A DNA stretch of 44,988 nucleotides, from positions 1 through 44,988 of the forward strand of contig JAKQFH010000079.1 of assembly GCA_029556265.1 (NCBI GenBank), given 5' to 3'. The notes beneath the pieces were generated by a model, which was not told where the DNA came from, made no database searches, and saw only the letters and a list, made by a program, of their open reading frames with translations. This DNA is from Chloroflexota bacterium. GTDB taxonomy: Bacteria; Chloroflexota; Anaerolineae; Anaerolineales; Anaerolineaceae. Shown piece after piece: positions 7,490-16,099 of this stretch. Positions within the stretch are counted from its first letter, which is position 1; each line of letters starts with the position of its first letter. Both the position numbers and the translations under genes were made by a program.

Positions 7490-9202
7490 ATGATTAAATT
7501 GAAAGGCATCCCTGCTTCCAATGGGATTGCTTCTGGTCCCGCGTATATCTTTCACCACACTGAAGTTGGTGTTAAGCGGGAAACCATTTCGGATCCAAGC
7601 GCCGAACTTGCCCGGTTGGAAATCGCCCGAAATACAGCCCGCGACCAGCTTAAGGCGCTGAAAAAAAAGACCGAAACAGAAGCCAGCGCGGAAGAAGCCG
7701 CGATTTTCGAAGCGCACATGATGTTTCTGGATGACCCTTCTCTGTTGGAGATTGTTGCGGATGCTGTCCAAACGCAACATCTTAACGTCGAAGCGGCCTG
7801 GTTCGATGGGATTGAGACCTTCGCTCAACAGATGGAAATGATGGGCGATGAGTACCTGAGCGCCCGCGCTGCCGATATTCGCGACGTAGGAAAACGGGTG
7901 TTGCGCATCCTTGGTGGAAAGGACGATACAGACCTATCGGGATTGGCCGCGCCCTCCATAATTCTTGCGCAGGACCTGACTCCTTCCGATACAGCCCGCC
8001 TGGATAAACGCTATGTGCTCGGCTTCGCGACCGCGGAAGGCGGACCAACCTCCCATACCGCGATACTTGCCAAAGCCCTTGGGCTTCCCGCTGTAGTTGG
8101 CTGCGGTTCAGCCCTGCTGGAGATATCAGCCGGAACCGAAATACTAATTCACGGCAGCCAGGGCGAGCTCGTTGCCAGCCCGGATGAGGCGACCAAAAAA
8201 CGTTACGAACAGCTCACCGGCGAGGCGTCGCGCGTTGCCGAATTGGAATTGAAATCGTCCGGCGATCACGCGATAACCAAAGACGGCCGTCAGGTGGAAA
8301 TCGTGGCGAATGTCGGCAGCCCTAACGATGCCGTCTCCGCCTTGAAGTATGGCGCGGAAGGTATTGGGCTGCTCCGCACCGAGTTCCTTTACCTGGAACG
8401 CGCCACCGCCCCAAGCGAAGAAGAACAGCTGGAGGCTTACAATGCTGTCCTGAATGTGATGGGTGAGCGGCCCGTGGTAGTACGCACACTGGACGTGGGC
8501 GGCGATAAACAGCTGGATTACCTGGATCTGGGCAAGGAAGCCAACCCATTCCTGGGCTGGCGGGCTATCCGTATGTGCCTTGACAGACCGGACTTCTTCA
8601 AAACCCAGCTGCGAGCGCTGCTGCGCGCCAGCCCGGGTCACGATTTGCGCATCATGTTTCCGATGATTGCCACGCTGGACGAAGTGCGGCGCTCCAAAGC
8701 CTTGCTGGCTGAGGCGCGCCAGGAAGTGCTGGCTGCCGGACACCCGGTTGCGGATAAGATCCAGGTCGGTATCATGGTGGAAATTCCAGCCGCGGCGCAA
8801 ATGGCGGACCTCTTTGCCAAGGAAGTGGACTTTTTCAGCGTGGGCACCAACGACCTCACCCAATACACGATGGCGGCTGAGCGAACCAGCGAAAAAATGG
8901 CCTACCTGGCGGACCCTTGCCACCCTGCGGTCGTGCGCCAAATTAAGCGCGTGATTGAGGAGGGGCATAAGGCTGGTATCTGGATTGGCGTGTGCGGCGA
9001 AATGGCCGGCGACCCGGAAGCCGCGCCCATATTACTAGGTTTGGGCTTAGACGAGTTTAGCCTGGCTGCTCCTGGTATTCCTCATCTGAAAGCCGTCCTG
9101 CGCGAATGGTCGTATCGTGACGCGCAAAAAATCGCAGCGGAAATAATTAACCTGGAAAACGGCCAGGCTGTGCGGGAGCACGTGCGAAACCACAAACCCT
9201 GA
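7490..9202 (+). CDS. ptsI: PTS enzyme I (phosphoenolpyruvate-protein phosphotransferase)
   Basis: The 570-residue enzyme takes phosphate from PEP on an active-site histidine and passes it to HPr. His189 is in the signature EGGPTSHTAILAKALGLPAVVG region, at the same position as in E. coli. The C-terminal PEP barrel shows LRTEFLYLER, GGDKQLDYLD, VGIMVEIPAA and SVGTNDLTQYTMAAER. Length is normal. The ATG at 7490 was chosen because AAGGGAGAG precedes it; a start six codons earlier has no suitable site. With EIIA, EIIB, EIIC and HPr this makes a complete phosphorelay in one cluster. Confidence 0.96.
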   Translation: MIKLKGIPASNGIASGPAYIFHHTEVGVKRETISDPSAELARLEIARNTARDQLKALKKKTETEASAEEAAIFEAHMMFLDDPSLLEIVADAVQTQHLNVEAAWFDGIETFAQQMEMMGDEYLSARAADIRDVGKRVLRILGGKDDTDLSGLAAPSIILAQDLTPSDTARLDKRYVLGFATAEGGPTSHTAILAKALGLPAVVGCGSALLEISAGTEILIHGSQGELVASPDEATKKRYEQLTGEASRVAELELKSSGDHAITKDGRQVEIVANVGSPNDAVSALKYGAEGIGLLRTEFLYLERATAPSEEEQLEAYNAVLNVMGERPVVVRTLDVGGDKQLDYLDLGKEANPFLGWRAIRMCLDRPDFFKTQLRALLRASPGHDLRIMFPMIATLDEVRRSKALLAEARQEVLAAGHPVADKIQVGIMVEIPAAAQMADLFAKEVDFFSVGTNDLTQYTMAAERTSEKMAYLADPCHPAVVRQIKRVIEEGHKAGIWIGVCGEMAGDPEAAPILLGLGLDEFSLAAPGIPHLKAVLREWSYRDAQKIAAEIINLENGQAVREHVRNHKP

Positions 9203-9225
9203 CACCCTCTGACTTTTACAAATTT

Positions 9226-9269
9226 GAGCTGGGCTCCGGAATAATTCCCGGGTGTGACCAGCTCTTTTT
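9226..9269 (+). terminator. Probable terminator after ptsI
   Basis: GAGCTGG (9226-9232) pairs with CCAGCTC (9258-9264) and is followed directly by TTTTT. The 25-base interior can pair further (CCGG with CCGG). It closes the PTS operon. No gene is seen between here and 9459. Confidence 0.65.
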
Positions 9270-9459
9270 ATTTCCGGGCGCGCTTCCGGGAAACCATAAT
9301 ATTTCTAGCTCCGCGGCAGCTTGCTGCATACTTACCGGCATGCGCAAGTTCGTTCGGGGCAAATAAAATCGCTCCGGAGCTGAAATCCACAGCGAAAAAC
9401 CGCGCGTCAGGTCATTTCCGCGCGCTGGGCAGGCTGTTCGGCGCGCAAGGCGCCTCCAT

Positions 9460-10410
9460 TTATGTGCCAATTTCTCCGGTTTCAGTAGCCGCCGGCTTCG
9501 GGGAGAAAAAGACCCCAAAACCAGGCATTTGCGCGGCAATGACTGCCGCGAACATCAGAACGCAGCCTGCCAGTTCGCGTATGCTCAAATGCTCACCCAG
9601 CAGTGCCCAACCAAAAAATACCGCGAATACCGCCTCGGTGCTCATGATGATCGCGGCGACGGTGGGATGAATAGATTTCTGCCCCAATGCCTGAAGCGTA
9701 TAGCCCCCACCTACTACGACAATGCCGGAATAAAGGATTGTCCAGACTCCAGGCTGAATCTGAGCGATTTCGGGTTTCTCAATGAGCAGGGCGGCAGCCA
9801 GCGCGATAAGCCCCGCGGCCAAAAACTGTAATACCGCCAGGCTCAGGCCGTCCACTTCGGCAAGGAATCGGTCAAGCATCAGGATATGCGCTGCCCAAAA
9901 GACTGTTCCCATCAAAACAATTAAATCGCCGCGTTCTATCCTGAGCTGGCTGGTAAAACTGAGTAAGTAAACACCGGCTACAGCCAAAAGAACCCCCAAC
10001 CAGACGGTCTTTCGCACGCGCCTGCCAGTAATCAAACCGAGGAGCGGGACGACGACCACATACATAGAAGAGATGAAACCTGCCTTGCCAGCATCGGTGG
10101 TTTGCATTCCAAACTGTTGGAATGAAACCGCCATGAATAACAGGCTTCCGCACACCACTCCTGCCGTAAGATAGGTTTTCAGAGGAACTTTTTCACTGGT
10201 TTTATCCGGGTCTTTCTTTCTACCGCTTTTCAGAACCATTAGGATGGGCAGCAGCACGGTAACCCCCAGCAGAAAGCGGGCCGCGGTGAAGGTGAAAGGC
10301 TGCATGTGCTGCATCGCCACGCGCTGAGGAACGAAAGAGGACCCCCAGATGATGGAGGTAATTACCAGAAGAACTGTCCCCCTGGTATTCTTGTTTCTGC
10401 TTGCTTTCAT
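9460..10410 (-). CDS. EamA/DMT family transporter
   Basis: The 316-residue protein has ten predicted hydrophobic helices in two repeats, typical of the drug/metabolite transporter superfamily. Landmarks are the opening VLLVITSIIWGSSFV, the repeat-1 AGVYLLS and the repeat-2 end STEAVFAVFFGWALLGE. Family members export amino acids, nucleotides or other small metabolites; the substrate cannot be read from sequence. AGGAG precedes the start at 10408-10410. A second EamA protein, only distantly similar by eye, is at 22277-23212. Confidence 0.9.
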   Translation of the reverse strand: MKASRNKNTRGTVLLVITSIIWGSSFVPQRVAMQHMQPFTFTAARFLLGVTVLLPILMVLKSGRKKDPDKTSEKVPLKTYLTAGVVCGSLLFMAVSFQQFGMQTTDAGKAGFISSMYVVVVPLLGLITGRRVRKTVWLGVLLAVAGVYLLSFTSQLRIERGDLIVLMGTVFWAAHILMLDRFLAEVDGLSLAVLQFLAAGLIALAAALLIEKPEIAQIQPGVWTILYSGIVVVGGGYTLQALGQKSIHPTVAAIIMSTEAVFAVFFGWALLGEHLSIRELAGCVLMFAAVIAAQMPGFGVFFSPKPAATETGEIGT

Positions 10411-10445
10411 GGATTGCGCTCCTGAGGTTCCTCTTTGACATAAGA

Positions 10446-10474
10446 ACAGGCTCCGTAGTTTTTGCGGAGCCTGT
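10446..10474 (-). other. Hairpin between the GNAT-like gene and the EamA gene
   Basis: A 10-bp perfect stem (10446-10455 with 10465-10474) has a 9-base loop. On the minus strand it is followed by TCTTATG, not a T run. It may be a weak terminator for the upstream gene or an intercistronic hairpin. Confidence 0.5.
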
Positions 10475-10508
10475 GTTAGTTGCTCTACCCTGAGTCGCTG
10501 CCGGGGTG

Positions 10509-11636
10509 TCAGGCGATTGTTTTCTGGTATACCCGGTGGTTCTTATAGAACACGCAGCCAAGATTAACAAGGTCTTTGCGCATTTGAACCGCGGTCTCTG
10601 CCACCTGCGTCAGCTCGCCGTGCTTAAAGCGTTTGTTTTGATTCACAGAATTAATCAGGATTTCGTAAATGAGGGCGTTTCCGCCGAACCCCTGAGCTTC
10701 AGGCAGGATACCAATCCCGTTGAAGTCAATCCACTCGGTCTTCTTGATTTCAGCGAGCAGCCGGTATATTTCAATTGGTCCAAGTTTTCCTTTGTTCAAT
10801 TGAAAAGCTTTGGACACATCCGGGAAGGGCAGCACAAAACCCACCACTTTCTGGTCCTTAATAACTAACTTCAGCATCTCAGGAATAACCAGAATTAAGG
10901 CGTTTGAGACCACAAAGTCAATTTCGCGTTCGGTCAGCGGGTAATATTCCCAGTTGTTCACAAACGAACCATTGTATGCCGCGCGCAGCTGAGGAATCCA
11001 CTGTTTTAATTCCGCTTTGTTCCTGAAAGTTTTGATGGACAGAGAGCCGCGTTTTCGCGCGATTTCAGCCGCTTTCGCCACTTTTTCAGGAATCACGATA
11101 GTCTGCGGATCCACATAGCTGGAGACGAAGTCAACCGCCTTACTGAAACCGTAGTTTTCTACCAAGGTCTGGTAATAGGGATAGTTGTAATTCATCATGT
11201 TCATCATCTGGCGGTGTTGATGCCCCTCAACCTGGATACCGTAACCGTCCAACGGACCGAAGCCTTTCGGGCCGACCAGTTTGGTCATTCCGCGCGCCCG
11301 CGCCCATTCAACGACGCGGTCCAGCAAAGCATTGGCAACCTCCTGGCTGTCAATCAGGTCAAAAAGATAGAATTCGGCGTCATTGGTCTTGTGATACGCG
11401 TTGAAAGGTTTGTTCAACAAGGCGGCAACCCGCCCGACGACGATATCGCCGTCCATTGCCAGAAAGAAGTCCGCTTCTGAATGATCGTAGAATGGATGCT
11501 TCTTGGGATTCATCATCGCGTAGATATCATTCTTGATAGGCGGCACAAACTGGGGGCAATTTTTGTAAAGCTCGTACTGAAACTCAACAAATTTGCGTTG
11601 AAGAGACTTGCTGTTGACAGGAATAATATTTATCAT
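10509..11636 (-). CDS. GNAT-like N-acyltransferase family protein, substrate unknown
   Basis: The 375-residue protein is longer than a single acetyltransferase domain. The N-terminal half has the pattern QFVPPIKNDIYAMMNP, then DIVVGRVAALLN, in which a GNAT beta-strand contacts the cofactor. The C-terminal half contains KVVGFVLPFPD and NGIGILPEAQGFGGNALIYE, the latter in the place of the acyl-CoA pyrophosphate loop. It resembles large hypothetical GNAT proteins of the YghO type found in many anaerobes. No substrate is known to me. AAAAGGA precedes the start. It is divergent from efp, and the 160-bp gap holds the efp promoter. Confidence 0.65.
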   Translation of the reverse strand: MINIIPVNSKSLQRKFVEFQYELYKNCPQFVPPIKNDIYAMMNPKKHPFYDHSEADFFLAMDGDIVVGRVAALLNKPFNAYHKTNDAEFYLFDLIDSQEVANALLDRVVEWARARGMTKLVGPKGFGPLDGYGIQVEGHQHRQMMNMMNYNYPYYQTLVENYGFSKAVDFVSSYVDPQTIVIPEKVAKAAEIARKRGSLSIKTFRNKAELKQWIPQLRAAYNGSFVNNWEYYPLTEREIDFVVSNALILVIPEMLKLVIKDQKVVGFVLPFPDVSKAFQLNKGKLGPIEIYRLLAEIKKTEWIDFNGIGILPEAQGFGGNALIYEILINSVNQNKRFKHGELTQVAETAVQMRKDLVNLGCVFYKNHRVYQKTIA

Positions 11637-11730
11637 GAGCTCGTTTCCTTTTTATAATTTTTAGGATTATGAATTATATCCTTAAAAAAGCTTGCGCAAG
11701 TAGAAAGCTTATAGTGATAAAAAAACGGGC

Positions 11731-11759
11731 TTGTCATGCGCCGCGCGGTGATATATAAT
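11731..11759 (+). promoter_or_regulatory. Sigma70-type promoter for efp
   Basis: TTGTCA (11731-11736) and TATAAT (11754-11759) are separated by 17 bases, close to consensus. The predicted start of transcription gives a leader of about 30 bases before efp. Confidence 0.8.
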
Positions 11760-11796
11760 TTTAAGGTTATTAATAAGCTAACGTTCGAGGTACATA

Positions 11797-12354
11797 ATGA
11801 TTGATGTTAATGAATTGCGGAAGGGCGTAACTTTTCAGATCGACGGCGATCTGTATAAAGTGCTTGACTATACCCACAATAAACCAGGGCGCGGCACCGC
11901 CACAATCCGCATCAAAGCCCGGAATTTGCGCAAAAGTAATACGCTGGAAATGACCTTTATCTCCGGCGATCGCGTTCAGGATATCCGCCTGGATTACCAC
12001 AATGTCCAATTCTTATATCGGGATGAAAACTTCTTTTACTTCATGGACATGAACACCTTTGAGCAGCCTGCGGTTCCCGCCGAATTGGTCGGGGATTATG
12101 AAGGTTATCTAAAAGGGGATATGGAAGTTAAGCTTACCTATTTTGGCGATGAACCTCTGGACATTGAACTTCCTACCAGCGTTGACCTGGAAGTAGTCAT
12201 CGCCGAAGCATCCGCCCGCGGCAATACCGCGACTGGGGTAACCAAGCAGGTGATCACGGAGACCGGCTTGAAGGTGCAATGCCCTGCTTTTGTGAATGAA
12301 GGCGATGTCATCCGGGTGGACACGCGCACCGGCGCCTATCTGACCAGAGTCTAA
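11797..12354 (+). CDS. efp: Translation elongation factor P
   Basis: The 185-residue protein rescues ribosomes stalled at polyproline by entering between the P and E sites. It has the three beta-barrel domains of the family: the N-terminal KOW-like domain (1-65), the OB domain and the C-terminal domain ending with GDVIRVDTRTGAYLTRV. The tip residue that is modified in other bacteria is arginine here, Arg32 in KPGRG, rather than the more common lysine. Bacteria with Arg32 may rhamnosylate it by EarP, but no earP is in the window. A ribosome site is weak (TCGAGGT). Promoter at 11731. Confidence 0.95.
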   Translation: MIDVNELRKGVTFQIDGDLYKVLDYTHNKPGRGTATIRIKARNLRKSNTLEMTFISGDRVQDIRLDYHNVQFLYRDENFFYFMDMNTFEQPAVPAELVGDYEGYLKGDMEVKLTYFGDEPLDIELPTSVDLEVVIAEASARGNTATGVTKQVITETGLKVQCPAFVNEGDVIRVDTRTGAYLTRV

Positions 12355-12366
12355 CCATTCCTATTG

Positions 12367-12672
12367 ATGAGAACGCCGTACGGACGTGAATGCCGTTATT
12401 TTTATGGGGATTACTATCGGGGGCGCAATCTCGAGCAATGCCGCCTGATTCAATCCAAGGATGACAGCCGCAAATGGGAACCTTCCCTTTGTAAGACATG
12501 CCCCGTGCCGGGAATCCTTATGAATAACGCCTGTCAGAACATGGTATTAAGCGCTTCCGTGAAAAACCTGCTGGGAATAAAAAAGGTCAAGGTGGCCGCG
12601 TATTGCCTGAAATCACATCGGGCAGTCAAAGACCCCAACATCGGATGCGAACTTTGTCATCAAGAGCAATAA
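12367..12672 (+). CDS. Cysteine-rich protein directly downstream of efp, function unknown
   Basis: The 101-residue protein contains eight cysteines, at residues 9, 25, 42, 45, 56, 80, 94 and 97, with two CxxC pairs (CKTC and CELC). This suggests two metal sites, zinc or iron-sulfur. Other marks are the tyrosine-rich ECRYFYGDYYRGR start and the KTCPVPGILMNNAC core. It starts 12 bases after the efp stop and has no visible ribosome site, so it is probably translated by coupling with efp. I do not know a named function; the position hints at a role with EF-P or the ribosome. Confidence 0.7.
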   Translation: MRTPYGRECRYFYGDYYRGRNLEQCRLIQSKDDSRKWEPSLCKTCPVPGILMNNACQNMVLSASVKNLLGIKKVKVAAYCLKSHRAVKDPNIGCELCHQEQ

Positions 12673-12754
12673 GTCTGAACTCTTTTTATTTTCATTAGAC
12701 TTCTGTTAGAAAGCGTACAAAACACTCGCTTTTCAGTTTTACATTGAGGTCAAT

Positions 12755-12763
12755 TGGTATAAT
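12755..12763 (+). promoter_or_regulatory. Extended -10 promoter for ftsH
   Basis: TGGTATAAT is an extended -10 element (TGnTATAAT). The -35 region is poor, as is usual for this class. It lies 42 bases before the ftsH start. The same TTGGTATAAT stretch occurs in the raiA promoter. Confidence 0.7.
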
Positions 12764-12804
12764 CCAAAGCGACACGGATTTTGTGTCGAAAACCGGAGGA
12801 ATTT

Positions 12805-14667
12805 GTGAATTCTCGCAACCGATCGTACGCTATCTACATACTGCTGTTCCTGGCAATGATCAGCATGGTGTACTTTAATATGCAGCAGCAGGCGCTCGAA
12901 ACGCGCGTTATTCCGATTAACCAGCTTGCCGCCGATATCGAAGCAGGCAAAGTTTCCAAGGTCACAGCTGTTGAAAACAACCTTACCATCGCTTACAAAG
13001 ACGGCACTAATAAAGAATCTACTCTGGACCCCCAATCCGGGCTGGTAGAACAGCTCTATCAATTGGGAGTTTCTTCGAAGCAGCTCCAGGACCCAGGTTT
13101 GGAGCTTATCAACAGTAAACCCGGGATGTTGGAAAAGGCGCTCAATGTCCTGGTTTACATCCTCCCCTTTGTTTTTATGCTGGGAATATTCTGGTTCTTC
13201 ATGCGCCAGGCACAGGGCTCAAACAGCGCCGCAATGGCGTTTTCAAAGTCCCGCGCGCGTTTGATGTCTGGAGAACGCCCGACCGTCACCTTTGCTGATG
13301 TGGCTGGCGTGGATGAAGCCAAAGAAGAACTGCAGGAAGTGGTGGAGTTCCTGAAAGAACCCCAGAAGTTCATCAGCCTCGGGGCGCGCATCCCCAAGGG
13401 CGTCTTACTGGTTGGCTCTCCCGGCACCGGGAAGACCTTAATGGCCAAAGCCGTCTCCGGCGAAGCTGGCGTGCCCTTCTTTTCAATTTCCGGCTCCGAG
13501 TTCGTTGAGATGTTCGTTGGGGTCGGCGCCAGCCGCGTGCGCGATTTGTTTGACCAGGCAAAAAAGCATTCCCCATGCATCGTCTTTGTGGATGAAATTG
13601 ACGCGGTCGGGCGCCACCGCGGGGCGGGACTCGGCGGAAGCCATGATGAACGCGAACAAACCCTGAACCAACTGCTCGTGGAGATGGACGGGTTTGACAC
13701 CGATACCAATGTCATCATCATGGCAGCCACAAACCGCCCCGACATTCTCGACCCTGCGCTGCTCCGCCCCGGGCGCTTCGATCGCCGCGTCATGCTGGAT
13801 AAACCCGATATGGTAGGGCGCGTGGAAATCCTCAAGGTGCACGTGCGCGGAAAACCGCTTTCTCCCAATGTGGACCTGGAATTGCTCGCCAGAGCAACAC
13901 CTGGTTTTGTTGGCGCCGACCTGGAGAATTTGGTAAACGAAGCCGCCATCCTGGCAGCCCGCCGCAACAAAAAGGTCATTGAAGAAAACGACTTTGAAGA
14001 GGCGATTGAACGGGTCATCGCTGGACCTGAACGCAAAAGCCGGCTCATCAACCCGGACGAAAAGAAAATTATCGCCTATCATGAGGCTGGGCACGCAATC
14101 GTGATAAACACCCTGCCAGAAGGCGATCCGGTTCAGAAGGTCTCGATTATCTCGCGGGGCATGGCGGGCGGCTTTACGCTTTCCCTCCCCGAAGAAGACC
14201 GCGTTCTCGATTCGAAAAAGAAATTGTTCGCGACTATGGTCGGCATGCTCGGCGGCAGGGCGGCTGAGGAAGTCATCTTTGATGACATTACCAGCGGCGC
14301 CTCAAGCGACATTGAAAACGTTACCAAACTTGCACGACGAATGGTGACCCGCCTGGGTATGAGCGACGAACTGGGGCCAATGGTTTACGGGCAAAAAGAG
14401 GAATTGGTCTTTTTGGGGCGCGAAATCTCAGAACAGCGCGATTATTCTGAATTTGTTGCCCAGAAGATTGACCAGGAGGTCCGGGAAATCGTCAGTCAGG
14501 CGTATGGGCAGGCGAAAGAGATCCTGACGACTTATAAGGATAAACTGATTGAAGTCGCTGAAAAGCTGCTGGAAGTCGAAACGCTTTCAAGAGAGCAGTT
14601 TGAAGCTATCTTCCCGCCGCCAGTTGAAAAGAACCAGGGTATTCCGGCTATACAAACCGCTAACTAA
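12805..14667 (+). CDS. ftsH: ATP-dependent zinc metalloprotease FtsH
   Basis: The 620-residue membrane protease degrades damaged membrane proteins and regulators. Two transmembrane helices (about 8-23 and 115-135) flank a short periplasmic-side domain. The AAA domain has Walker A GSPGTGKT at 204-211 (serine in place of the usual proline), Walker B IVFVDEID, and the arginine-finger region [20 protein letters not shown]. The zinc motif HEAGH begins at residue 426. The start is GTG at 12805, set by CGGAGGA at 12794-12800; it places the first helix at the usual distance. It ends in a 4-base interlock with the miaA stop. Confidence 0.96.
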   Translation: MNSRNRSYAIYILLFLAMISMVYFNMQQQALETRVIPINQLAADIEAGKVSKVTAVENNLTIAYKDGTNKESTLDPQSGLVEQLYQLGVSSKQLQDPGLELINSKPGMLEKALNVLVYILPFVFMLGIFWFFMRQAQGSNSAAMAFSKSRARLMSGERPTVTFADVAGVDEAKEELQEVVEFLKEPQKFISLGARIPKGVLLVGSPGTGKTLMAKAVSGEAGVPFFSISGSEFVEMFVGVGASRVRDLFDQAKKHSPCIVFVDEIDAVGRHRGAGLGGSHDEREQTLNQLLVEMDGFDTDTNVIIMAATNRPDILDPALLRPGRFDRRVMLDKPDMVGRVEILKVHVRGKPLSPNVDLELLARATPGFVGADLENLVNEAAILAARRNKKVIEENDFEEAIERVIAGPERKSRLINPDEKKIIAYHEAGHAIVINTLPEGDPVQKVSIISRGMAGGFTLSLPEEDRVLDSKKKLFATMVGMLGGRAAEEVIFDDITSGASSDIENVTKLARRMVTRLGMSDELGPMVYGQKEELVFLGREISEQRDYSEFVAQKIDQEVREIVSQAYGQAKEILTTYKDKLIEVAEKLLEVETLSREQFEAIFPPPVEKNQGIPAIQTAN

Positions 14668-15599
14668 ATGTAAAAGAAGTTCCGAATCAGATCCAGCATG
14701 CGCTCCAGCGCGGCTGGATCTGCTGCGTTAACCCAATGAATATCGGGGTCTGAGGGTTTGAACCAGTTTGCCTGCCGGCGCACATAGACGCGCGTGTTTC
14801 GGCGGATTTGGGCCGCGGCTTCGTCCAGGGTGACCTCACCTTCCAAATGACTGAGAATTTCCGGGTATCCGATGATTCCCATCCGCTTTAATGCTTCCGC
14901 CTTACCTGCGTTCCTGAGCGTCCGCACTTCTTCCACCAACCCGGAAGCAAGCATATGGTCAATCCGTGCGTCAATACGTTGGTAAAGCTCTTCTCTCGTC
15001 CAAGCCAAGCCGAGAACAAGAGTCTGATATGGAGAGGATGATTTCCCCCGTAGGTCCGAAAAGCGCTTGCCGCTTGTAAAAATTACCTCGAGCGCCCGGA
15101 TAGTGCGGCGTTTATTGCGATAGTCAATTCGCGCCGCGGCTTCGGGGTCCAGTTTCGCCAGTTGGCTGTGCAGCGCATCAAACCCTATCCTGTTTCCCCA
15201 GCTTTCCACCGCCTCGCGCAGCTCTTCCACCGGGCTTTGCGCGGGGATTTCCCAACTCTCGAGGATAGCGCGGATATACTGTCCGGTTCCCCCAACCAGA
15301 ATTGGTATTTTCTGCCGGTCGTTGATATTCCTGATTAAATGATGCGCTTCTTTTTGAAATAAACCCAGACTCCAGGGCTCATCCAGCGTCGCGACGTTAA
15401 TAAGGTGATGCGGGGCGCTGGCGAGTTCTTCCGGGCTGGGTTTGGCGGTTCCGATATTCAACTCTCTGTATAAATAGCGTGAATCGGCTGAAATTATCTC
15501 ACCTTGCAAGGCCCGGCACACTTGAATTGCGTATGCGGACTTGCCCGAACCGGTTGGGCCGACCAAAACCAAAAGGCGCGGTGGGTTTGGTGCGCTCAT
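14664..15599 (-). CDS. miaA: tRNA dimethylallyltransferase
   Basis: The 311-residue enzyme attaches a dimethylallyl group to A37 of tRNAs that read codons starting with U. The P-loop [12 protein letters not shown] is at about residues 12-23, followed by the substrate signature [16 protein letters not shown] and the late motif [18 protein letters not shown]. Length is normal. It lies in an operon with yraN, overlapping by ATGA, and its stop codon interlocks with that of ftsH on the other strand. Confidence 0.95.
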   Translation of the reverse strand: MSAPNPPRLLVLVGPTGSGKSAYAIQVCRALQGEIISADSRYLYRELNIGTAKPSPEELASAPHHLINVATLDEPWSLGLFQKEAHHLIRNINDRQKIPILVGGTGQYIRAILESWEIPAQSPVEELREAVESWGNRIGFDALHSQLAKLDPEAAARIDYRNKRRTIRALEVIFTSGKRFSDLRGKSSSPYQTLVLGLAWTREELYQRIDARIDHMLASGLVEEVRTLRNAGKAEALKRMGIIGYPEILSHLEGEVTLDEAAAQIRRNTRVYVRRQANWFKPSDPDIHWVNAADPAALERMLDLIRNFFYI

Positions 15600-15973
15600 T
15601 GCGAAAAATCCCCCAGATTCTGATAATGCAAGAGGGTCGGGTCGGGCTGGCCAAAAACGCCCTCAACCACAATCAGATCCAGCTGCCACTCCGGCAAGGG
15701 TTCCGGGCGGTTGCTTAAATATTCCTCCACGCACTGCAGCAGCGATTGCATTTTTTTGGGGGTTACAGCGTCCTCACCATAGCCATAGGATTGATTGGCG
15801 CGTGTCTTCACCTCCACAAAAATCAGCCCCCCGTCCCTGGCCGCGATAATATCGACTTCCCCAAGGCTGGTGTGAAAGTTGCGCTCAAGAATCTGGCAGC
15901 CTTGTTTTTCGAGGTAATCACAGGCGACCTGCTCGCCCCAGTCTCCAAATTGCTTTCGATATCCTCTGCTCAT
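15596..15973 (-). CDS. yraN: YraN/UPF0102 family endonuclease-like protein
   Basis: The 125-residue protein has the restriction-endonuclease-like fold of UPF0102. The pattern is GDWGEQVACDYLEKQG, LGEVDIIAARDGGLIFVEVKTR with the catalytic D, E and K residues, and a C-terminal WQLDLIVVEG. Its cellular role is not settled. A TATACT-like -10 at 15982-15987 (minus strand) stands so near the start that the transcript may have almost no leader. Translation is coupled to miaA. Confidence 0.88.
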   Translation of the reverse strand: MSRGYRKQFGDWGEQVACDYLEKQGCQILERNFHTSLGEVDIIAARDGGLIFVEVKTRANQSYGYGEDAVTPKKMQSLLQCVEEYLSNRPEPLPEWQLDLIVVEGVFGQPDPTLLHYQNLGDFSQ

Positions 15974-16099
15974 GATGCATTAGTATACCCGCTGACTGAA
16001 GTTCGGATTGTTCCAAGGTATCGTAGTAGGTTTTCCGAAAAAACTACTTGAATTAAGATAAAATAAAAAAATTAACAAATTGCTGAAGAGGACCGGGTT

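Noticed and set aside
7003-7521. 172-codon minus-strand open frame across the zinc-ribbon and HPr genes
   Set aside because: It is antisense to three clear genes, has no ribosome site and no family features.
8144-8968. 274-codon minus-strand open frame inside ptsI
   Set aside because: Histidine- and arginine-rich shadow of the well-conserved enzyme I sequence.
9216-9539. 107-codon minus-strand frame behind ptsI
   Set aside because: Overlaps the terminator and the end of the EamA gene in another frame; proline/arginine-rich without features.
12671-12702. Possible terminator after the cysteine-rich gene
   Set aside because: Only a 6-bp stem (AAGTCT/AGACTT) with a 20-base loop and no T run after it.
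13155-14051. 298-codon minus-strand open frame inside ftsH
   Set aside because: Serine/arginine-rich shadow of the AAA domain; no start signals.
16023-16047. Short inverted repeat GTAGT/ACTAC before the cinA-like gene
   Set aside because: Five pairs with mismatches; likely chance in AT-rich DNA.
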